Of a stretch of 64,000 nucleotides of DNA, positions 56,249 through 63,278 are shown in pieces. The stretch lies in assembly GCA_947500385.1 (NCBI GenBank), contig CANMSA010000007.1, positions 52,929-116,928 on the forward strand, given 5' to 3'. A program made the translations under genes and the position numbers. Each line of letters begins with the position of its first letter. Within the stretch, counting starts at the first letter, position 1. The notes under the pieces were generated by a model. That model had not been told where the DNA came from and made no database searches. It saw only the letters and a program-made list of their open reading frames with translations. This DNA comes from an uncultured Flavobacteriaceae bacterium. Its GTDB lineage: Bacteria; Bacteroidota; Bacteroidia; Flavobacteriales; Flavobacteriaceae.

Positions 56249-57298
56249 ATGTCGTTTTCCCAGAAAATCTTACTATGGTATGCCGACCATAAAAGGGCCT
56301 TGCCATGGCGAAATACCCGTGATCCTTATAAGATTTGGTTATCAGAAATTATGCTGCAGCAAACCAGGGTTGCGCAAGGTACGCCTTACTATTTAAAGTT
56401 TTTGGAGCATTTCCCCACCGTCACCGATTTGGCCGATGCGCCCGAAGAAAAGGTACTGAAGTTGTGGCAAGGACTCGGATACTATTCCAGGGCCAGGAAC
56501 CTGCACGCCACGGCAAAAAAAGTAGCCTATGAAATGAATGGCCAATTCCCTACCACTTATAAAGAGTTACTGACGTTAAAAGGGGTAGGCGATTATACGG
56601 CAAGTGCCATTGCATCGATCTGCTTCAATGAAGCCCAACCAGTGGTCGATGGGAACGTGTATAGGGTTCTGGCAAGATATTTTGGGGTAGATCAGGCCAT
56701 CAATAGCCCCAAAGGGGCGGCTTATTTTAAAAAACTCGCCTTTGAGGTGATGAACACCGAAGAAATAAGGGATTATAACCAAGCGATTATGGAATTTGGA
56801 GCCATACAATGTGCCCCTCAGAAACCGTATTGCCTGCACTGCCCCTTAAACGAAAGCTGTGTGGCACTCCAACAAAATAAGGTCAAAGCCTTGCCGGTAA
56901 AAATAAAGAAGACCAAAATTCGAAACAGGCATTTCAACTATTTGGTACCCTTGGGAAGAACCAAGGACGGTTTAGCCGCAACGGTCTTGCAGCAGCGATT
57001 GGGAAAAGGCATTTGGCAGCACCTATGGGAATTTCCGTTGTTAGAATCTGAAAAGGAGCTCCATTTACCAGAGATACGGACCGAAATCGAAAAAATCTTG
57101 GTTTCAGTACCAATACAAGACGTGCAACTTCAGAACCCAACGCCTATTATCCATAAATTATCACATCAGCACCTACATACCAAATTTTGGCTGGTACGGA
57201 CCGAAGGGGTGCTCGAAGCAGCGATTCCTGTCGAAAGTTTGGACGATTTTGCGGTGCCTGTTTTAGTGGCCGACTTCATAAAAACGTTTAAAATTTAG
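56249..57298 (+). CDS. mutY: A/G-specific adenine glycosylase MutY
   Basis: A 349-residue base-excision-repair enzyme that removes adenine paired with 8-oxoguanine. The HhH-GPD core holds catalytic Glu in SEIMLQQTRVAQGTPYY (about res 31-47), the helix-hairpin-helix LKGVGDYTASAIASICF, and catalytic Asp in VVDGNVYRV (about res 132-140). The 4Fe-4S cysteines are in CAPQKPYCLHCPLNESC (about res 192-208). The C-terminal NUDIX-like domain (about res 230-349) recognises 8-oxoG. Length is standard. The stop codon TAG overlaps the ssb promoter element. Confidence 0.97.
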   Translation: MSFSQKILLWYADHKRALPWRNTRDPYKIWLSEIMLQQTRVAQGTPYYLKFLEHFPTVTDLADAPEEKVLKLWQGLGYYSRARNLHATAKKVAYEMNGQFPTTYKELLTLKGVGDYTASAIASICFNEAQPVVDGNVYRVLARYFGVDQAINSPKGAAYFKKLAFEVMNTEEIRDYNQAIMEFGAIQCAPQKPYCLHCPLNESCVALQQNKVKALPVKIKKTKIRNRHFNYLVPLGRTKDGLAATVLQQRLGKGIWQHLWEFPLLESEKELHLPEIRTEIEKILVSVPIQDVQLQNPTPIIHKLSHQHLHTKFWLVRTEGVLEAAIPVESLDDFAVPVLVADFIKTFKI

Positions 57299-57306
57299 TA
57301 CTTTTG
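57299..57306 (+). promoter_or_regulatory. -7 promoter element of ssb-gldE-gldD
   Basis: TACTTTTG matches TAnnTTTG exactly and overlaps the final base of the mutY stop codon region (57296-57298 TAG). It precedes ATG 57367 by 60 bases, and the longer start at 57304 lies within it, which supports the downstream ATG. Confidence 0.45.
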
Positions 57307-57366
57307 CAGTACAAGCGGTCCTATTTTAAGGAGCGTAAAAAACAACACGGAAGGCAACACAATACT

Positions 57367-57831
57367 ATGAGCGGAACATTGAACAAGGTGATGTTGATAG
57401 GGCATCTCGGCGACGAGGTTAAAATGCACTATTTTGAAGGAGGCGGATGTATTGGGCGTTTTCCGATAGCGACGAATGAGACCTATACGAACAAACAAAC
57501 CGGCGAGCGGGTAACCAATACCGACTGGCATAATATTGTAGTGCGCAACAAAGCTGCCGAGATATGTGAAAAGTACCTTAGCAAAGGAGATAAGGTATAC
57601 GTCGAAGGGCGGTTGAAAACCAGACAATGGCAAGGGGAAGACGGCAATATGCGCTATTCCACCGAAGTTCAGGTGCAGGATTTTACCTTTTTAACGACTA
57701 AAAAAGAGAGTATGGCTGCCGGGAATCCGCAGCAGTCGACCGCAGTAAAACCACAAGTGAGTTCCCCAACACCGACGCCTGCTCCCGTAAAAACAGAGCA
57801 ACCTGCACAAGACGACGACCTTCCTTTTTAA
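57367..57831 (+). CDS. ssb: Single-stranded DNA-binding protein
   Basis: A 154-residue SSB. The OB fold occupies about res 5-110 (LNKVMLIGHLGDEVKMHYFEGGGCIGRFPIATNETYTNKQTGERV...WHNIVVRNKAAEICEKYLSKGDKVYVEGRLKTRQW), followed by a disordered Pro/Thr linker and the acidic tip DDDLPF that recruits repair and replication proteins. The frame extends 21 codons further upstream, but ATG 57367 gives the family N-terminus. It is the first gene of a unit with gldE and gldD. Confidence 0.97.
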   Translation: MSGTLNKVMLIGHLGDEVKMHYFEGGGCIGRFPIATNETYTNKQTGERVTNTDWHNIVVRNKAAEICEKYLSKGDKVYVEGRLKTRQWQGEDGNMRYSTEVQVQDFTFLTTKKESMAAGNPQQSTAVKPQVSSPTPTPAPVKTEQPAQDDDLPF

Positions 57832-57853
57832 CCCTATTTAAACAAAGCAACCG

Positions 57854-59182
57854 TTGGACCCTGACCCCTTAAGCTCTCTATTAAACTTTATTTCTTTTGA
57901 TAGCGCCTTGGTGGTAAAAACCTGCCTTTTAGTAGTCTTGCTCATATGCTCTGCCCTGATTTCGGGGGCCGAAGTAGCTTTTTTTGGACTTTCCTCCACC
58001 GACTTAAACGAAATTGAGGAAAAGAAGACAGGTAGGGGTATGGTGGTAAGCGCCCTACTACAGCACCCCAAAAAGTTATTGGCGACCATTTTGATTGCGA
58101 ACAATGCGATCAACATTGCCGTAGTACTGCTGTTCAGCAGTATTGGGGATGTGTTGTTTTCCGATATTCAATACCGCTTGTTTGGTCTTATAGAAGTGCG
58201 TTTTTTGTTGGAAGTGGTAGTGGCCACTTTTCTAATTTTAATGTTCGGTGAAATCTTACCGAAAGTATATGCCAATAGAAATCGGATTGTTTTTTCCCAT
58301 TTAATGGCCTACCCTTTAAAGGTGCTCGATGTGGTCTTTTCCCCATTAAGTCTTCCCATGCGTTCCGGCACCCTGTTTTTACACAGAAAACTGGGGAAAG
58401 AAAAGTCGAACCTAAGCGTAGATCATCTGTCGCAGGCGTTGGAACTTACCTCGGAGGGCGATACGACCAAGGAGGAACAAAAAATATTGGAAGGGATCGT
58501 ATCGTTTGGAAATACCGATACCAAACAGGTAATGCGCCCGCGGATCGATATTTTTGCGCTGGACGAGGAGATGAAGTTCCCAGAGGTGCTCAGTGAAATC
58601 AAAAAGCATGGCTACTCCAGAATTCCGGTATTTTCGGAAAATATGGACAATGTGCTGGGGGTACTCTATGTAAAAGACCTGCTGCCGTATATAGATCGAA
58701 AGACGTTTAATTGGATGTCGCTTATTCGAGAACCTTATTTTGTGCCGGAAAACAAAAAATTGGACGATCTTTTGTTGGAATTCCAGGATAAGAAAAATCA
58801 TTTGGCAGTTGTAGTGGATGAATATGGGGGTACCTCGGGGATTGTTACCTTAGAGGATATTATTGAGGAAATCGTGGGGGATATCAGTGATGAGTTCGAT
58901 GATGAGGACCTGGTTTTTTCCAAATTGGATGACCGGAATTATGTTTTCGAAGGGAAGACCACCTTAAAGGATTTTTATAGGGTTGTGAAAATTGATGATG
59001 AAGAGGCCTTTGAAGGGCACAAAGGAGAATCCGAAACCATTGCCGGCTTCGTGTTGGAGATTGCCGGGAGTTTTCCTAAAAAAGGGGAAAAGGTACATTT
59101 CAATGACTACACTTTTGTAGTAGAGAGCCTGGATAAAAAACGCTTAAAACAAATTAAAATCACCTTGCCCAATGAATCGTAG
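57854..59182 (+). CDS. gldE: Gliding motility-associated protein GldE (CNNM/HlyC-CorC type)
   Basis: A 442-residue membrane protein. An N-terminal DUF21/CNNM transmembrane domain (about res 1-190, with helices such as VVLLICSALISGAEVAFFGLS and ATILIANNAINIAVVLLF) is followed by two CBS domains (about res 210-340, VMRPRIDIFALDEEMKFPEVL, NHLAVVVDEYGGTSGIVTLEDIIEEIVGDI) and a CorC/HlyC C-terminal domain. In F. johnsoniae gldE neighbours gldD and helps gliding. The start is TTG at 57854, 22 bp after the ssb stop. It overlaps gldD by 11 bp. Confidence 0.93.
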   Translation: MDPDPLSSLLNFISFDSALVVKTCLLVVLLICSALISGAEVAFFGLSSTDLNEIEEKKTGRGMVVSALLQHPKKLLATILIANNAINIAVVLLFSSIGDVLFSDIQYRLFGLIEVRFLLEVVVATFLILMFGEILPKVYANRNRIVFSHLMAYPLKVLDVVFSPLSLPMRSGTLFLHRKLGKEKSNLSVDHLSQALELTSEGDTTKEEQKILEGIVSFGNTDTKQVMRPRIDIFALDEEMKFPEVLSEIKKHGYSRIPVFSENMDNVLGVLYVKDLLPYIDRKTFNWMSLIREPYFVPENKKLDDLLLEFQDKKNHLAVVVDEYGGTSGIVTLEDIIEEIVGDISDEFDDEDLVFSKLDDRNYVFEGKTTLKDFYRVVKIDDEEAFEGHKGESETIAGFVLEIAGSFPKKGEKVHFNDYTFVVESLDKKRLKQIKITLPNES

Positions 59183-59729
59183 CTATGGCTTTATGATGGC
59201 GTTGCTGGCAGCCTTGACCTGGGGCTGCAAAGAAGACGTATTGCCCAAACCTCAGGCCGAATTGCGGCTAGAGTACCCTAGTGCGACTTTGGATCGCTTA
59301 GAAACGGAGCAGTTTGAGTTTCAATTCAACTCAATGGCCAATATAAAAGATCGCAAAGCCCAATCCCTTACACTGGACTACCCCGGAATGAAGGGCACGA
59401 TTTTCATCAATTATAAAAAGGTGGAGAACAACTTGGAGAAACTCTTGGGCGATGCGCAAAAGTTCAGTTATGAACATGTGGTCAAGGCAGATGGTATTGA
59501 TACCAAGGTGTTTCAAAATGAGGAAAATGGGGTGTACGGACAGTTTTATTCCGTTAGTGGAGATGCCGCTTCCCAGGCGCAGTTTTACGCCACCGATAGC
59601 TTAAACCATTTCCTAACGGGCTCCCTATACTTTTATGTAAAACCCAACTACGACTCTATCTACCCCGCCGCAGTGTATCTGCAAAACGATATGCTCACCA
59701 TTATGGAAAGCCTACGGTGGAAAGAGTGA
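59172..59729 (+). CDS. gldD: Gliding motility lipoprotein GldD
   Basis: A 185-residue lipoprotein required for gliding and T9SS function in F. johnsoniae. The signal sequence ends in LAALTWGC (Cys19), followed by KEDVLPKPQAELRLEYP, a typical GldD start, and the GTIFINYKKVENNLEKLLGDAQKFSYEHVVKADGI segment. Length is normal. It follows gldE with an 11-bp overlap, which is the known gene order. Confidence 0.95.
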   Translation: MNRSYGFMMALLAALTWGCKEDVLPKPQAELRLEYPSATLDRLETEQFEFQFNSMANIKDRKAQSLTLDYPGMKGTIFINYKKVENNLEKLLGDAQKFSYEHVVKADGIDTKVFQNEENGVYGQFYSVSGDAASQAQFYATDSLNHFLTGSLYFYVKPNYDSIYPAAVYLQNDMLTIMESLRWKE

Positions 59730-59856
59730 GTGGGGCTAGGTGTACTAAGATTTCGGAAAATGTAGTTTTCTTTCCCCGTCTATTTTTAAGAAAAGTACGG
59801 ATTCACCAATGCAGGCTTTTGTTTAATTGATAACAGTCATTAAAAAAACGGATCGA

Positions 59857-60840
59857 ATGAAAATGAAATATCTTCTAACAATCATGGGCCTTTTAATAGT
59901 CAACTTTTCTTTTGGGCAGAACCAAGAGAAATATTCTGAATATATTAAAGAGGCTTGGAGCTTTTATGAATCAAAGGAATACAAGAAATCTGCTGAAAAG
60001 TACAAAGCAGCATTTGACCAATTGGACGGTAAAGCATATCCCAATGATCGATATAACGCAGCCTGTTCTTATGCTTTAGCGGAAAACGTAGAAAATTCAT
60101 TTTATCACCTGCTCTACTTAGCTGAAAATCCAAATATCAAGTACAGGAATTTGGGCCATATTTCTACAGATGCAGACTTGAACTTACTACATTCAGATGA
60201 CAGATGGAATAAATTGATTGAAATAGTCAAAGTGAATAAGCAGGAATATGAGAAGGATTTGGACAAACCGTTAGTGGCCAAACTTGATACTATTTACCAA
60301 TTAGACCAAAGTTATAGAAGACAGATAGGGGAAATAGAAGAAAAGTACGGTCGTGACTCGGAAGAAATGCAAGCCCATTGGAAACTCATACAAGAAAAGG
60401 ATTCCATTAATTTAATCAAAATCAAGAAGATATTAGATGAACGAGGATGGTTAGGGTCAAAAGTTATTGGCGACCAAGGAAATAGTACCTTATTTTTAGT
60501 CATTCAGCATGCTGACTTGGACACTCAGGTCAAGTATTTGCCAATGATGCGGGAAGCAGTAAAACTTGGGAATGCCAGAGCAAGTAGCTTAGCTTTATTA
60601 GAAGACAGAGTTTCACTTCGACAAGGGGACAGACAGATTTATGGAAGCCAAATAGGAAGAGATCGGGAAACAGGCGAATATTATGTTTCACCACTCGTGG
60701 AACCGGAAAAAGTAAATGAAAGGCGAGCAGCGGTAGGGCTTGGTACCATTGAGGAGTATATCAAGAATTGGAATATGACCTGGAATTTGAAAAAACACAA
60801 AGAACGGGCGAAAAAAATTGAATCCGAAAGGAAAGAATAA
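59857..60840 (+). CDS. DUF6624-type secreted protein with TPR-like N-terminus
   Basis: A 327-residue protein with a signal peptide (MKMKYLLTIMGLLIVNFSFGQ). The N-terminal part resembles a tetratricopeptide segment (YIKEAWSFYESKEYKKSAEKYKAAFDQL... NAACSYALAENVENSFYHLLYL) and the C-terminal ~180 residues match DUF6624 (LDTIYQLDQSYRRQIGEIEEKYG ... ILDERGWLGSKVIGDQGNSTLFLVIQHAD ... GRDRETGEYYVSPLVEPEKVNERRAAVGLGTIEEYIKNW). The function is unknown. The base composition looks somewhat richer in A and T than gldD, by eye. The frame opens at TTG 59827, but ATG 59857 gives the signal peptide. Confidence 0.85.
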   Translation: MKMKYLLTIMGLLIVNFSFGQNQEKYSEYIKEAWSFYESKEYKKSAEKYKAAFDQLDGKAYPNDRYNAACSYALAENVENSFYHLLYLAENPNIKYRNLGHISTDADLNLLHSDDRWNKLIEIVKVNKQEYEKDLDKPLVAKLDTIYQLDQSYRRQIGEIEEKYGRDSEEMQAHWKLIQEKDSINLIKIKKILDERGWLGSKVIGDQGNSTLFLVIQHADLDTQVKYLPMMREAVKLGNARASSLALLEDRVSLRQGDRQIYGSQIGRDRETGEYYVSPLVEPEKVNERRAAVGLGTIEEYIKNWNMTWNLKKHKERAKKIESERKE

Positions 60841-60864
60841 CGAGACCAATCCCTAAAGCTTTAC

Positions 60865-60887
60865 TATATTTGCGTAAATTGTACGCA
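60865..60887 (+). promoter_or_regulatory. nrtR promoter overlapped by an NrtR-like operator (site 1)
   Basis: TATATTTG (60865-60872) is an exact -7 element. It overlaps TTTGCGT-N7-ACGCA (inverted repeat TGCGTA-AATTG-TACGCA, 60871-60887). The start codon of nrtR is at 60892, four bases further on. Binding here should block transcription of nrtR. Confidence 0.65.
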
Positions 60888-60891
60888 TAAT

Positions 60892-61566
60892 ATGGAAAAT
60901 ACCATTCAACTCACCGTAGACGCTGTTGTATTTGGTTATGAGGCTGGCAATATTTCTGTACTGCTGGTCAAACGTAAATACGAACCCTATCAAAACGCAT
61001 GGGCACTGCCCGGAGGCTTTGTGCTTGAAAATGAGAACCTTGAACAAGCCATTGAACGGGAGCTTTCGGAAGAAACAGGGGTAAAGATCAATTATCTTGA
61101 ACAGCTGTATACCTTTGGGGATCTGGCAAGAGATCCCAGAGGCAGGGTGGTATCCGTAGCTTATTTTGGGTTGGTCAAACCCAATGCATTTCAACTACAG
61201 GCGTCGACCGATGCGGAGCTGGCCGAGTGGTTTCATATCGATACCCTTCCAAAACTGGCTTTTGATCATAAAAAGATCTTTAAAATGGCCCTCGAAAGAC
61301 TACAGGCAAAAATCACCTATGAACCGATCGGGTTTGAACTGCTCGATAAAAAGTTCCCTTTTTCCGATTTGGAGAAGGTGTACACCACCTTGTTGCGCAG
61401 GGAAATAGACCGGCGAAATTTCAAAAAGAAAATGATGAGCCTTAAGGTACTCGACGAACTCGATGAAAAGATTTCCATAGGCCGGGGTAGGCCTGCCAGT
61501 CTTTTCAGCTTTAATCAACAGCGTTATTTCCAACTGAAGAAAGAGGGTATCATCTTCGAAATATAG
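60892..61566 (+). CDS. nrtR: NrtR-type NAD-metabolism regulator (Nudix plus winged helix)
   Basis: A 224-residue repressor of the NrtR family. Residues ~5-145 form a Nudix domain, with the box GX5EX7REUXEEXGU fully kept (from GFVLENE to RELSEETGV, about res 43-65), and residues ~150-224 form a winged helix (FSDLEKVYTTLLRREIDRRNFKKKMMSLKVL ... GRGRPASLFSFNQQRYFQLKKEG). NrtR proteins sense ADP-ribose, and through it NAD levels, and control NAD salvage genes. The full Nudix box suggests that this one may also hydrolyse its ligand. It is directly followed by nadV and a PRPP-synthetase-like gene. Confidence 0.93.
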   Translation: MENTIQLTVDAVVFGYEAGNISVLLVKRKYEPYQNAWALPGGFVLENENLEQAIERELSEETGVKINYLEQLYTFGDLARDPRGRVVSVAYFGLVKPNAFQLQASTDAELAEWFHIDTLPKLAFDHKKIFKMALERLQAKITYEPIGFELLDKKFPFSDLEKVYTTLLRREIDRRNFKKKMMSLKVLDELDEKISIGRGRPASLFSFNQQRYFQLKKEGIIFEI

Positions 61567-61590
61567 ACAGATGTAACCGGCTTAAATTCC

Positions 61591-61615
61591 ATTTTGCGTA
61601 AAAAAAACGCAAAAT
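61591..61615 (+). promoter_or_regulatory. NrtR-like operator (site 2) before nadV
   Basis: ATTTTGCGT (61591-61599) and ACGCAAAAT (61607-61615) are perfect 9-base inverted copies with a 7-base spacer. The core TGCGT-N7-ACGCA equals site 1 at the nrtR promoter. Confidence 0.7.
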
Positions 61616-61618
61616 ATC

Positions 61619-61664
61619 TTGTGTGAATAAAAGATGCAACCTATATTTGCGTCATAATTACACA
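61619..61664 (+). promoter_or_regulatory. nadV promoter with NrtR-like half-degenerate operator (site 3)
   Basis: TTG (61619-61621), a 20-base spacer and TATATTTG (61642-61649) fit the Bacteroidota promoter. TGCGT (61648-61652) with ACACA (61660-61664), spaced by seven bases, is a one-base variant of the site 1 and 2 core and overlaps the -7 element. The rest of the 209-bp gap before nadV shows no other structure. Confidence 0.6.
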
Positions 61665-61775
61665 AAATAACTAAAAACAGCATATGGAACCCTATTCGGT
61701 TCCCGCAGTACTAAATATAAACCAACAAACTGCGTTAACACTTAAGGTTAAAAAGACTTCCTAAAAATAACAACT

Positions 61776-63230
61776 ATGAACGGACTATTGCTTACCGACG
61801 GATATAAAACAGGACATCATCAACAATACCCAAAAGGGACCACCGAAGTGTATTCAAATTGGACACCCCGAAGTAATAAGTACGCCCCGAAAGGCTGTGA
61901 TAAAGTACTCTCTTTTGGTCAGCAATACGTGATGAAATGGTTGCACGACTATTTCGAAACGCATTTCTTTTCCAAACCAAAAGACACCGTTTGTGCTGAA
62001 ATAAAAACAGAATTATCCTTGTATCTCAATGCCGATTACGATGTATCGCATTTTGAACAGCTACACGATTTGGGATATTTGCCCATTCGGGTGAAATCGC
62101 TTGATGAAGGTGTTGAAGTACCCATACGGGTACCCATGCTCACCGTGGTGAATACCTCCCCTGATTTTTATTGGGTCACCAATTTTCTTGAAACTATTTT
62201 GTCGACCATGTTGTGGTTGCCGATGACTTCGGCTTCCATTGCCTTGACCTATAAGCGTATTTTCAAGAAATGGGCCCTAAAAACAGATGCCGAAAATGGC
62301 GCTTTTATTGATTTTCAAGGACATGACTTTTCCATGCGGGGCATGGGAGGTCTTCAAAGTGCCGTTGCATCGGGCATGGGGCACGCGGCTGTTTTTTTAG
62401 GCTCCGATACACTACCGGTCATTCACGGACTTCGAAAGTATTACAAAGCCGAAGGGTTTGTGGTCGGTTCTGTAAATGCGACAGAGCATTCCGTTATGTG
62501 CGCCGGTACCAAAGATGATGAGATAGGCACCTTTAGACAACTAATGAAAACCTACCCAACAGGAATATTATCGGTAGTGAGCGATACCTGGGATTTATGG
62601 AAAGTGCTCACGGAATACCTTCCCGTTTTAAAGGAAGAAGTATTGGCGCGGGATGGGAAACTGGTCATACGCCCCGATAGTGGAGATCCGGTGGATATCA
62701 TTTGTGGAACGAATGCAACAATGGGAGGAGGTTCGCCGGTCGAAAAAGGAGTGGTCGAATTGCTCTGGGATGTTTTTGGCGGTACGGTAAATAAGGAAGG
62801 TTTTAAAGTATTAGATCCACATATTGGGGCCATTTACGGGGACAGTATCACCACGACCCGGGCCGAGGATATTTGTCAGCGATTGCATGATAAAGGATTT
62901 GCAACGACCAACGTCGTGTTGGGTATTGGCTCCTTTACCTATCAGTTCAATACGAGAGATACCTTCGGCTTTGCAATGAAAGCTACCTCTGTTGTGGTGA
63001 ACGGGGAACGAAGGGAAATTTTTAAAGATCCTATTACCGACGATGGTGTTAAGAAATCTGCCAAAGGTTTGATTCGGGTCGATAAAGTAAACGGCGACTA
63101 TGTGTTGGTAGATGAGGTAACCGAGGCCGAAGAGCAAAAAGGGGAGTTAAAAGTAATTTTTGAAGATGGTAAGTTCTCAAATATTACCGCTATTGAAGCA
63201 ATTAGAGTACGCATAAACGAACGGGTGTAA
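61776..63230 (+). CDS. nadV: Nicotinamide phosphoribosyltransferase (NAMPT/NadV)
   Basis: A 484-residue enzyme that makes NMN from nicotinamide and PRPP, the key step of the direct NAD salvage route. It is close in length to human NAMPT (491). Typical segments: LLLTDGYKTGHHQQYPKGT at the start, FIDFQGHDFSMRGMGGLQSAVASGMGHAAVFLGSDTLP, TEHSVMCAGTKDDEIGTFRQLM, the PRPP-binding VIRPDSGDPVDIICG and GIGSFTYQFNTRDTFGFAMKATSVVVNGE. The next gene may supply its PRPP. Transcription should be held by NrtR when NAD or ADP-ribose is adequate. Confidence 0.96.
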   Translation: MNGLLLTDGYKTGHHQQYPKGTTEVYSNWTPRSNKYAPKGCDKVLSFGQQYVMKWLHDYFETHFFSKPKDTVCAEIKTELSLYLNADYDVSHFEQLHDLGYLPIRVKSLDEGVEVPIRVPMLTVVNTSPDFYWVTNFLETILSTMLWLPMTSASIALTYKRIFKKWALKTDAENGAFIDFQGHDFSMRGMGGLQSAVASGMGHAAVFLGSDTLPVIHGLRKYYKAEGFVVGSVNATEHSVMCAGTKDDEIGTFRQLMKTYPTGILSVVSDTWDLWKVLTEYLPVLKEEVLARDGKLVIRPDSGDPVDIICGTNATMGGGSPVEKGVVELLWDVFGGTVNKEGFKVLDPHIGAIYGDSITTTRAEDICQRLHDKGFATTNVVLGIGSFTYQFNTRDTFGFAMKATSVVVNGERREIFKDPITDDGVKKSAKGLIRVDKVNGDYVLVDEVTEAEEQKGELKVIFEDGKFSNITAIEAIRVRINERV

Positions 63231-63240
63231 GATTACACCC
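63223..63240 (+). repeat. Short hairpin at the nadV stop codon
   Basis: GGGTGTAA (63223-63230) and TTACACCC (63233-63240) are a perfect inverted repeat with a two-base gap, spanning the TAA stop. No T-run follows, so it is not an intrinsic terminator. It could mark an RNA end, or cleavage between nadV and the next gene. Confidence 0.4.
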
Positions 63241-63278
63241 AAGGGGATACTTTGAGATAATCATGATAAACCGATAGG

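Noticed and set aside
59857..60840. Recent horizontal acquisition of the DUF6624 gene
   Set aside because: It looks slightly richer in A+T than gldD by eye, but the difference is small and there are no repeats or mobility genes around it.
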